Assembly: GCA_020073165.1 (NCBI GenBank) | Contig: JAIQFP010000024.1 | Coordinates: forward strand, 18,894 to 82,893 | Source: Terriglobia bacterium | Lineage (GTDB): Bacteria; Acidobacteriota; Terriglobia; Terriglobales; Acidobacteriaceae | Reading direction: 5' to 3' | Length of the DNA stretch: 64,000 nt | In this document: one piece after another, positions 1 through 8,100 of the stretch | How positions within the stretch are numbered: the stretch's first letter is position 1 | Layout: each line of letters begins with the position of its first letter | Notes under the pieces: model-generated | Databases searched by the model: none | The model's input: the letters and a program-made list of their open reading frames with translations, nothing else | What the model was told of the DNA's origin: nothing | Translations under genes and position numbers: made by a program

Positions 1-446
1 GCGACCGGCACGATGTTGTCGCCGGTGGCAACTCCCTTTGTGATCTCGACGGTATTGCCCGCGCGCGAGGTGTATTCCACCATGACCACGGCGTCGGCTC
101 CCGGCGGTGCGGGAGCGCCGGTCATGATGCCGGCCGCCTGCCCCGGATCAAGCTTGACAGGAACATCGGAGGGAGCCACGCCGGCCTTAATTTCGCCAAT
201 GACTTCGAGCTTGGCGGGAAGCTGCGCCAGGTCGGCGGCCCTCACCGCGTAACCGTCGCGCGTGGCTCGCGGAAAAGGCGGGAAGTTGCGATCGGCGATC
301 ACCGGCTCCGCCAGCACCTGCCCCACGCTGTCGAGCAATTCGACCAATTCCTTGCCCCGCGGACGCAGGCGGGCGGCATGCTCTTCCACCAGGTGGCGCG
401 CGTCTTCGAAGTTCAATATCAGGGACGGCTCGGGCTGGGCAGCCAT
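1..446 (-). CDS. moeA: Molybdopterin molybdotransferase MoeA, N-terminal part (runs off the window)
   Basis: Reading leftwards from an ATG at 446, the translation starts MAAQPEPSLILNFEDAR and continues through LAEPVIADRNFPPFPRATRD-GYAVRAADL, the classic N-terminal block of MoeA, then a segment (IMTGAPAPPGADAVVMVEYT) that matches the MoeA domain with the conserved TGAP-x-P-x-GAD motif. MoeA inserts molybdate into adenylylated molybdopterin in molybdenum cofactor synthesis in the cytoplasm. About 148 of the usual ~400 residues are present; the C-terminal part lies outside the window. It is divergent from the membrane-protein gene at 591. The call rests on family motifs and is firm, but completeness cannot be judged. 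Confidence 0.9.
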   Translation of the reverse strand, partial: MAAQPEPSLILNFEDARHLVEEHAARLRPRGKELVELLDSVGQVLAEPVIADRNFPPFPRATRDGYAVRAADLAQLPAKLEVIGEIKAGVAPSDVPVKLDPGQAAGIMTGAPAPPGADAVVMVEYTSRAGNTVEITKGVATGDNIVPV

Positions 447-533
447 GGAGGAGATGATACGACAGGCGGAATAGTTTCCCCACCCGACCTGTCATACTTA
501 TGTGCGGGACACCCCTACGCGAACCGGGGGACG

Positions 534-557
534 CCCCGGGTGGCTGTTTCCCCGGGG
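534..557 (+). other. GC hairpin in the leader of the 591 gene
   Basis: CCCCGGG (534-540) pairs perfectly with CCCGGGG (551-557) around a 10-nt loop, ending 33 bases before the TTG start at 591. There is no T-run, so it is not an intrinsic terminator. It may simply be a GC-rich intergenic palindrome. Confidence 0.4.
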
Positions 558-590
558 TCCTGGCTGAGACCCTAAGACCGGAGCTCATGC

Positions 591-2033
591 TTGAAACATA
601 AAGCTCTCTTATTGCTCCTGACCATCGGAGCGCTGTTCGTTCACGGCTACCATCCCTTCGCCGAGGATGCGGAGATTTACCTTCCCGGGGTCGAGAAGAT
701 CCTGCATCCCGAGCTGTTCCCGTTTGGCGCGGAATTTTTTCAGTCGCACGCGCACCTGACCTATTTTCCTAACCTGATTGCCGCTTCCGTTCGAGTCACG
801 CATTTGCCGCTGGAAGTCGCGCTGTTTCTTTGGCAGGTACTCTCTATTTTTCTGCTTCTGCTGGCGGGTTGGGAGTTGAGCAGCAGGTGCTTCACGGATA
901 CAAGGGCAAGATGGGCCGGAGTCGGGCTGCTGGCGGCCCTGCTGACCCTGCCCGTGGCGGGGACTGGCCTGTACATCCTGGACCAGTATCTGAACCCGCG
1001 GAACCTGACCGCATTTGCCGGGATTCTCGCCATCGTCAAGGTGCTCGATAGAAAGTACGTGCAGGCCGGGGTGGTGCTGGCAGTCTCGGCGGTGATTCAT
1101 CCCCTGATGTCAGTGTTTGCTTTTTCTTACTGCGCGGTGCTGGTAGTGCTGGAGAGGTTTGGTCCGCGCTTTGCGGCGTTCGCTGCCCTTCTGCCTCTCG
1201 GAATTTCGTTCAGTCCGCCCTCCACGGCGTATCACGAGGTAGCGCTTTCCCATCCTTACTTCTTTCTGACGCGCTGGGCGTGGTACGAGTGGCTGGGTGC
1301 GGTGGCTCCCATCGCCATTCTGTGGTGGTTCAGCCGGATTGCGCGTGCGCGCCAGTGGCGCAATTTGGAAGTGCTGTGCCGCGCGCTGGTCGTGTATCAG
1401 ATCATCTATACGGTCGCGGCTTTGGTGATCTCGATCCCGGCCAGTCTTGAGGGTCTGGCGCGGCTCCAGCCGATGCGCAGTTTGTATCTGCTGTATATCC
1501 TGCTCATCCTGTTCGCCGGAGGCTTGCTCGCAGAGTATGTGCTGAAGAAGCAGGTATGGCGGTGGCTGGTGCTGTTTCTGCCCTTGTGCGCGGGGATGTT
1601 CACGGCGCAGCGCGCGCTGTTTCCGGGGAGCGCGCATGTGGAATGGCCGGGCTCCGCGCCTCGCAATCCGTGGGTGCAGGCGTTTGTCTGGGTGCGCGAG
1701 AACACTCCGCGTGATGCTATCTTTGCCCTCGATCCGCACTTCATGAGCATCCCCGGCGAAGACGAGAATGGATTCCGCGCCATCGCGCAACGCAGCCGGC
1801 TGGCAGATGAGGTCAAAGACAGCGGCGCCGTGACCATGTTCCCGCCGCTGGCCGACGCCTGGCTGGAGCAGGTGCACGCGCTCCGAGGATGGCGAGGTTT
1901 TCAATTGCAAGACTTTGAGCGCTTGCGGGAACGGTTCGGGGTGAGCTGGGTGCTGCTGCAGGCGCCTGGGGTGTCGGGGCTGGAGTGCCCATATCGGAAT
2001 GAGGCGGTGCTCATCTGCAAGCTCGGGCCGTAG
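591..2033 (+). CDS. Polytopic inner-membrane protein of unknown function
   Basis: 480 residues with roughly ten hydrophobic segments, beginning with a signal-anchor-like stretch (LLLLLTIGALFVHGYHPF) and continuing with LFLWQVLSIFLLLLAGW, WAGVGLLAALLTLPVAG, VVLAVSAVIHPLMSVF and others. The conserved-looking N-terminal HGYHPFAEDAEIYLPG and the soluble C-terminal third after the last membrane span (FVWVRENTPRDAIFALDP) recall polytopic glycosyltransferase-like or DUF membrane proteins found in Acidobacteria. No catalytic motif is certain. The start is TTG at 591; an ATG five bases earlier reads only four codons. It stands alone, with moeA divergent upstream and a converging gene downstream. Function unassigned. 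Confidence 0.75.
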   Translation: MKHKALLLLLTIGALFVHGYHPFAEDAEIYLPGVEKILHPELFPFGAEFFQSHAHLTYFPNLIAASVRVTHLPLEVALFLWQVLSIFLLLLAGWELSSRCFTDTRARWAGVGLLAALLTLPVAGTGLYILDQYLNPRNLTAFAGILAIVKVLDRKYVQAGVVLAVSAVIHPLMSVFAFSYCAVLVVLERFGPRFAAFAALLPLGISFSPPSTAYHEVALSHPYFFLTRWAWYEWLGAVAPIAILWWFSRIARARQWRNLEVLCRALVVYQIIYTVAALVISIPASLEGLARLQPMRSLYLLYILLILFAGGLLAEYVLKKQVWRWLVLFLPLCAGMFTAQRALFPGSAHVEWPGSAPRNPWVQAFVWVRENTPRDAIFALDPHFMSIPGEDENGFRAIAQRSRLADEVKDSGAVTMFPPLADAWLEQVHALRGWRGFQLQDFERLRERFGVSWVLLQAPGVSGLECPYRNEAVLICKLGP

Positions 2034-2176
2034 CGCAGTCTGCACTGGGGCCGAAAGACTCCAAGCTCTCGGGTCAAGTCGGGGCTTTGAGTGCTACCGC
2101 CTGTTAACGACAGCAATGCACCGCCGTGGGGGTTGTGGTAGCTGAGAGCCTGGCCGAAGGCGGGAGATAGTGGCGG

Positions 2177-3121
2177 TCAATGCTCCTGCCAATTCGGATC
2201 AATCACGCAGCAACCGGGGCGTTCGAAGTCGGTCGCGGTAATGGGGCTAGTCACGAAACCGTAATAGACCTCCTGATCGCTGAAGGTATAGCTGCCCACG
2301 ATTTGGCCAGAGTTGTTGATCCCGTTAGCAAATGTCAACGTGGCACCGGGATAGTCAAGGGACAAGTATTTGCCCTTCATGCGTGCGAAGCCGTGAATGG
2401 CACAGAGCGGCGTGCAACCGGTGTATGAACCCACGATAATTCCGCTGTCATTCACTCCCCACGCACTCGTATCGTAGGCATCCGGGAAGGCAATCGTATA
2501 GAACTTCCCCCTTATGTAAGCGAAACCGTTGTTTAGCGAATATCCGCCGATTACGCTGCCAACGACCTCGTCGAAGTTGTTGACTCCATGGGCGGCGGCA
2601 GTAAGCCAGGCACCAGGCGGGGTAACATCCCTGAACCTTGTTCCAACTCGCTCGAAGGATTGAAGTATGTCTCCATGGCCACGACCACCAACGAAAGACC
2701 CAGCATTGTTTATTCCCGTAACTTCTGTAAAACCATTGTCTAGCAGCTCGATAGTGGTGAATGTGACCCCGTCATATAAGAAGCCCACGGATGTGCTCGC
2801 GCCCGTGAAGGCGTAACCGGAAATCAATCCTGAATCGTTTACGCCAACGGCCAAGGTTTCGTCGCTTTCAGGGTAACTGAAGAATGCGAAATTACCATCG
2901 CTCAGGAGAAATCCGGTCGCATTGTCCCCATTGCCCGTGTTGTAGTAATACCCGACCATCTGATTGAGGCTATTGATCCCCAGCAGGACGGTCGCCTTCG
3001 AGCCGGGCACATGAATGGTGGTGAAAGTCGGCCCTATTGAGTCTTCCGCCGGTTGCGCCCACCCAGGCGACTGGACCGAACAACAAAAAATAATGATCAG
3101 AATGCAGCGTGGCAGATCCAT
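2177..3121 (-). CDS. Secreted HAF-repeat protein
   Basis: 314 residues. An N-terminal signal peptide (hydrophobic residues about 5-18, likely cleavage after GWAQ) is followed by repeated units of the type GINNSGQIVGSYTF, GVNDSGLISGYAF and GVNDSGIIVGSYTG. These are the hallmark of the extracellular HAF-repeat family, thought to fold as beta-propeller-like blades. The role is unknown; it is exported and probably surface-associated or periplasmic. The start ATG has a GGAG seven bases upstream. It has no operon partner: the next gene on the same strand begins 170 bases upstream, behind a strong inverted repeat. Confidence 0.85.
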   Translation of the reverse strand: MDLPRCILIIIFCCSVQSPGWAQPAEDSIGPTFTTIHVPGSKATVLLGINSLNQMVGYYYNTGNGDNATGFLLSDGNFAFFSYPESDETLAVGVNDSGLISGYAFTGASTSVGFLYDGVTFTTIELLDNGFTEVTGINNAGSFVGGRGHGDILQSFERVGTRFRDVTPPGAWLTAAAHGVNNFDEVVGSVIGGYSLNNGFAYIRGKFYTIAFPDAYDTSAWGVNDSGIIVGSYTGCTPLCAIHGFARMKGKYLSLDYPGATLTFANGINNSGQIVGSYTFSDQEVYYGFVTSPITATDFERPGCCVIDPNWQEH

Positions 3122-3234
3122 CTTGGCTCCAATGGACGTAAAGTCTACCGGATAGGCGCGGGAAGGTCAGTGACCAATGTCACGGGACAGCTTCTTGGCG
3201 TAACATCCCCATTACACCAACTACCTCACAGGCC

Positions 3235-3268
3235 TCGCTTGAGAACGCAGGATCTTGCTCTCAAGCGA
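3235..3268. repeat. Perfect 10-bp inverted repeat between two minus-strand genes
   Basis: TCGCTTGAGA at 3235-3244 and its exact complement TCTCAAGCGA at 3259-3268 flank a 14-base loop. It lies 22 bases past the stop of the glycosyltransferase gene (minus strand), so it may end that transcript, but no T-run follows on either strand. Confidence 0.5.
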
Positions 3269-3290
3269 GAATGCCCCTGATACGCCTGCG

Positions 3291-4088
3291 CTACCCCTGT
3301 CGAGCCCCCCGCGCGTAGTAGGTCGCGAAACCCGGCTCTAACCGGCGGCCTCTTTCGCTGAAGATGCGGAAGTGGGCCAGGCCTGTCCTCTGCAATGCGA
3401 ACTGCAGCGATGTCGCCACCACTCCCAACCCATATTTCACGCTGCGCCGGAAGTTGATCGAGGACGCTTCCTCGAAGTACTTGGTCGGGCAGGAGACTTC
3501 TCCGATGTGGAAGCCGAAGTGGGCGCACTGGGCGAGCATCTGGTTGTCGAAGACAAAGTCGTCGGAATTTTCCAGCAGCGGCAGGCTCATGAGCACATCC
3601 CGGCTGAAGGCGCGATAACCGGTGTGATACTCGGAGAGCTTGAGCCCGAGAAACAGATTTTCGAACGCAGTCAGGAAACGGTTGGAGACGTACTTGTAAA
3701 GCGGCATGCCGCCGCGCAGGGCATGGCCTCCGATGATGCGCGAACCCAGCACCACGTCGTAGACACCATAGGCCACCATGCTGGCCATGGCGGTGACCAG
3801 CAGCGGCGTGTACTGGTAGTCGGGATGAACCATGATGATGACGTCGGCGCCGGCGGCCAGGGCCTCGCGATAGCAGGTCTGCTGGTTGCGTCCGTAGCCA
3901 TAGTTCTGGTCGTGGACAAAGAACTGGAGTCCCAACTGCCCGGCGATTTCGATGGTGCGGTCGGAGCTGTGGTCGTCCACCAGGATGCGGATGTCCACCA
4001 GGTCGGGAAGTTCGCGGACGGTGGCCTCCAACGTCTTCTCGGCGTTGTAGGCGGGGAGCACTACCGCGATGCGTTTGCCGTTGATCAT
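3291..4088 (-). CDS. Family 2 glycosyltransferase (polyprenol-phosphate sugar type)
   Basis: The protein from the ATG at 4088 (265 residues) starts [20 protein letters not shown] and shows the GT-A core: VVLPAYNAE, the [11 protein letters not shown] nucleotide-binding loop, and MVHPDYQY as the likely metal-binding D-x-D-like site. Such enzymes usually move a sugar from a nucleotide donor to polyprenyl phosphate on the cytoplasmic side of the membrane. No C-terminal membrane helices are visible, unlike DPM/GtrB types with two, so it may be a soluble member. The frame is open to 4175, but the first 29 residues look non-conserved, so the internal ATG is preferred. It is divergent from hslR. Confidence 0.85.
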   Translation of the reverse strand: MINGKRIAVVLPAYNAEKTLEATVRELPDLVDIRILVDDHSSDRTIEIAGQLGLQFFVHDQNYGYGRNQQTCYREALAAGADVIIMVHPDYQYTPLLVTAMASMVAYGVYDVVLGSRIIGGHALRGGMPLYKYVSNRFLTAFENLFLGLKLSEYHTGYRAFSRDVLMSLPLLENSDDFVFDNQMLAQCAHFGFHIGEVSCPTKYFEEASSINFRRSVKYGLGVVATSLQFALQRTGLAHFRIFSERGRRLEPGFATYYARGARQG

Positions 4089-4207
4089 GCGTGGCCTGAG
4101 ATAGGGCTGTTTCCCACCATGATAACCGCTTCCCGGATCTTTGGCTCTATCCGCAATCTGCCTCCTAAATGCCACACAGAGATTCCGCTCCTATAGGAGA
4201 ATGAACC

Positions 4208-4600
4208 ATGTCCTCCGTGCGCATGGATAAGTGGCTGTGGGCGGCCAGGTTTTTCAAGACGCGGTCGTTGGCTGCGCGGGCGTGTGAACTCGGGCGGATT
4301 CAGGCGAACGGGCAGAACGTCAAAGCCGCGCGCGACGTCCGTGTCGGAGCCATGCTGCACGTCAGCAACGACAGCGGCGACTTTGAGATCGAAGTCCTGC
4401 TGCTCAGCGAGGTGCGCGGTCCGGCTTCGGTTGCGCAATCGCTCTACCGCGAGACGGAGGCGAGCCGCGAGCTGCGGCTGAAGGTGGCAGCCGAGCGCAA
4501 GGCGATGAAGCAGTTCGAACAGTTGCCCGCAGGCAGGCCATCCAAACGCGATCGCCGGAGGATCATTCAGTTCCGGCAGAGGCTGGGCGGGGACGGATGA
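4208..4600 (+). CDS. hslR: S4-domain RNA-binding protein, Hsp15 family
   Basis: 130 residues. The S4 domain fills residues 3-65 (VRMDKWLWAARFFKTRSLAARACELGRI, then VNG-like QANGQNVKAARDVRVGAML), followed by a basic C-terminal tail (RPSKRDRRRIIQFRQ) as in Hsp15/HslR. Hsp15 binds 50S subunits carrying stalled nascent chains and helps recycle them. The ATG has TAGGAG nine bases upstream. It runs in the same direction as the YjbQ-family gene 52 bases downstream. Confidence 0.88.
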   Translation: MSSVRMDKWLWAARFFKTRSLAARACELGRIQANGQNVKAARDVRVGAMLHVSNDSGDFEIEVLLLSEVRGPASVAQSLYRETEASRELRLKVAAERKAMKQFEQLPAGRPSKRDRRRIIQFRQRLGGDG

Positions 4601-4652
4601 CGGCTGGCCCGACCCAGCCACTCTGCCAGAGTTTTAGAATAAAGATGACACC

Positions 4653-5048
4653 ATGCAGCGGCTGACCATCAAGACGCGCAAGAAGCGCGAAGTCGTGGAT
4701 ATCACCGACCGGGTAGAACATCTGCTGGGAAGCGGAGACCGCTCGGGGGTCTGCAGCCTGCTTATCCTGCATACCACCGCCGCGCTGACCACCGCCGACC
4801 TCGATCCGGGAACCGACTTGGATATGCTGGACGCCTTCGAGGCGATGGTGCCCAAGCTGCGCTACCGGCATCCGCACAACCCGGGACATGTGCCGGACCA
4901 CATCCTTTCGGCGCTGATTGGGACTTCGGTGGCTTTGCCGTTTGAGAACGGGAAGCTGCTGCTGGGCACGTGGCAGCGCGTGGTTTTGATCGAGCTGGAC
5001 GGGCCGCGCGAACGAGAGGTCGTGGCTACGATCACGTCCGAGCGGTGA
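4653..5048 (+). CDS. YjbQ/UPF0047 family protein (secondary thiamine-phosphate synthase type)
   Basis: 131 residues matching the YjbQ family along its whole length: the HTTAALTTAD motif with a conserved His, NPGHVPDHILSALIGTS with two further conserved His, and the C-terminal LGTWQRVVLIELDGPR block. Some members show weak thiamine-phosphate synthase activity; the physiological role is not settled. The size is typical. It is probably co-transcribed with hslR (52-base gap). It precedes the large kinase gene, separated by a palindromic element. Confidence 0.88.
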   Translation: MQRLTIKTRKKREVVDITDRVEHLLGSGDRSGVCSLLILHTTAALTTADLDPGTDLDMLDAFEAMVPKLRYRHPHNPGHVPDHILSALIGTSVALPFENGKLLLGTWQRVVLIELDGPREREVVATITSER

Positions 5049-5061
5049 GTGAGAGACACCC

Positions 5062-5084
5062 CCGCCCAAGCGGAGCTTGGACGG
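5062..5084. repeat. Intergenic palindrome (REP-like)
   Basis: CCGCCCAAGC (5062-5071) pairs with GCTTGGACGG (5075-5084) with one mismatch around a 3-base loop, inside a C/G-rich stretch of the type ACACCCCC...GGGGCACC. It lies between yjbQ and the kinase gene. It could be a dispersed extragenic palindrome or a weak terminator. Confidence 0.45.
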
Positions 5085-5176
5085 GGCACCCCCCCGGAGT
5101 TGGGGTGGACGAGCCGAGCCATAACCCCCGTTTTTCCGCGAAACCCGCTAATATGCTAGGTGTTCGAGGGGGAGCC

Positions 5177-8100
5177 ATGGATGTTCCCGCAGCACCCCGG
5201 AAGTTGGCCGGGCGCTACGAAGTACGACAGATTCTGGGCCAGGGCGGAATGGGTCTGGTGTACCGGGCTTACGACACCGTGGTCCGCCGCGAAGTCGCGG
5301 TCAAAACCCTCCTCGACATTCCCGATCCGGCGTCGCTGCAGTTGTTCTACAAAGAGTGCGATGTGCTGGCCTCCATGAGCCATCCCAACATCGTAGAGAT
5401 CTTCGACATCGGAGAGTTTGAAGAAGAGGGCAAGCAGAAACCGTATTTCGTCATGCCGTTGCTGCCGGGAACGACCCTGGACGAATTTATTCGCAAGTCC
5501 AGCCACCGTCTGACGGTCGAGCGCACCGTCGAAATCATCTCCCAGACCTGCCGCGGCTTGCAGGCCGCGCATGAACGCGGGCTGGTGCACCGCGACCTGA
5601 AGCCGAGCAACATCTTCGTGATGGAAGACGACTCGGTCAAGATCATCGATTTCGGCGTGGCCCACATGGCGGATACCCGCACCACGCGGGGGCAGAAGGG
5701 GACGCTGATTTACATGTCTCCCGAGCAGATTGAGATGAAGCCGCTGTCTGCTCTCTCCGACATCTTTTCGCTGAGCGTGGTGTGCTACGAGGCGCTGACG
5801 GGGCGGCAGCCGTTTCAGCGGGCGCGGGCCGATGAAATCGTGGATGCCATTCTGCACCAGATTCCGCCTCCGGCTTCTGAACTGAATCCCGCGGTGAGCC
5901 AGGCGATCAGCCGGGTGGTCCACAAGGGGATGGCCAAGCAGTCGTGGCATCGTTTCTCCAGCGCACGCGAGTTCGGGGACACGCTCAACAAGGCGCTGCG
6001 CGGGGAAGCCATCGAGTTCTTCGATCCCTCGCGCACCCGGCCGCGGGTGGAACGGGCGACCAAGGCGCTGCAGGAAGGGGACTATCAGTTTGCCGGCGAG
6101 ATTCTGGGCGAGTTGGAGGCGGAAGGTCACCTCGATACTTCGATTGCCTCGTTGCGGCAACAGCTGGACGGTGCGGTGCGGCGCAAGACCATCGCTCAAC
6201 TGATGGACGGCGCGAAGGCACGCTTCGAGGAAGAAGAAGATCCCCTGGCGCTGCAGAAGCTGCAGGAAGTTCTACAGATGGAGCCCGACAACGCGACGGC
6301 GCTGGCCCTCAAGAGCAAGATCGAAAATCGGCGCAGCGGGCGGCAGATTGATAACTGGTACCGGCTGGCGCGGCAGCACATGGACAATCACGCCTATCCG
6401 CACGCGCGGGAAGCCCTGCAGAACGTTCTTCAGCTGCGGCCCAATGAGACGCGGGCGCTGCAGTTGATCAGCGAGGTGGATCGCGGAGAGCAGGAATACA
6501 ACAAGCTCCGGCAGGAGAAAACCCAGCTGCACCGGGCGGCCATGGAGGCCTGGCAGAAGGGCGACGTCAGCAGCGCGCTCATGAAGCTAGGTGTGGTTCT
6601 GGAGTTGGACCGAAAGGCGCCGGATTCCTCGGTTACAGACTCCGCAGGCACTTACCAGAGTTTCTACAACCAGGTGCGCTCCGAACATGACGCGATGAAC
6701 GCGGCGTACGCGGAGGCGCGAAAACATCTCTCGGATCGCAACTTCGGCAAGGCGCTGGCGCTGTGTGAGACCTATCTCGGCAAGTACCCGAACAACGCCC
6801 TTTTCCAGGCCCTGAAGTACGACATCGAGGAGCAGCAGCGCCAGGAGTTGTCTGCCTACATCGCGTCCGTGGACCGGCAGGTTGAGGCTGAGGCGGATCT
6901 GGACAAGCGGGTGAACATCCTGCAGGACGCCCTTACTCAGCATCCTGGAGAAAGCCACTTTGAACGCGCCTTGCGCCTGGTGCAGGACAAGCGGGACCTG
7001 GTGAATTCGATTGTGGCGCGCGCCCACCTGCACGAGGAGCAGGGAGCGTTTGGTGACGCGCTCAACGACTGGGAGATCCTGCGCACCATCTACAGCCAGT
7101 ATCCGGGACTGAAGTTTGAGATCGAACGGCTGCAGAAACGCCGCGAGCAACAGTCGCGTATCGAGGCCAAGTCGAGCCTGGTGGAGCAGGTGGATGCCTG
7201 CCTGCATTCGAGCGATTACGCGCGCGCTTTGGATCTGCTGGAAAAGGGGAAGCTAGAATTCCCCAATGATGCCGAACTGGTAGAGCTGGAGAAGCTGGCG
7301 AGCGAGGGGGTGCAGCGGAAGGCCGAGGCTCATCGGCTCATGACTGAAGGCCAAGAGATGTGCGCGCAGGGCCGGTTTGTGGACGGATCCAAACTCTTGC
7401 GCCAGGCCTATGAACTGGATGAGAACAATACGCTGACTCGGGCCGTGCTCTCCAACGCCTTGATCGAACAGGCCAAGCGGGTGGTGGACAGCAACTGGCA
7501 GGAAGCCGAGCGGTTGGCGCAACAATCGCTGGACCTGAACCCCGGGCATCCGATGGGCAAGACCATCCGCAGCCTGATTCTCGATCAAAAGCGGGAGCAG
7601 GTGGTCAACGACTGTCTTTCCCAGGCCCGCAAGCTGCAGGCTGCGGCTGACTTGGCGGGCGCGTTGTCTCGCATCGAAGGAGGACTGGCCGCTTACCCGC
7701 GCGAGCCCAGGCTGCTACAGGTTCAGGACACGATACAAAAGGAGCTACAGGCACAGCGGCGCCAGATGCGGCGCCGCGACCTGGAGGAGTTGCGGGGCTT
7801 GGAGGGTGAGGCTGCTGCCGCCACCGATCCTGCGCTGCGGCAATCGTTCGCGGAGCGGGTCCGGACTTTGGCGGAGAAGTATGCGGACGATCAGGAAGTT
7901 GTATCCGTGGCGGATGGTCTGCTGCAGCGGTTGAACCTGCCAAAAACCAGCCGGCCAAGCGCGGGCGTCAAAGCCGGCGAGGAGGAAACTCAAGTCGAGT
8001 TGGCCCCCGGCTCAAAGGCGCCGCTGGCCGCATCGGACAGCGCCACCATGTCGCTGTATTCTTCTCCCACGGTTGCCGTGCCGCCTGCGGGAGAGGGAAA

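Noticed and set aside
481..590. Possible TPP-type riboswitch (CTGAGA near 563) before the membrane-protein gene
   Set aside because: Only the CTGAGA hexamer matches; the remaining conserved TPP elements are absent and the gene has no thiamine link.
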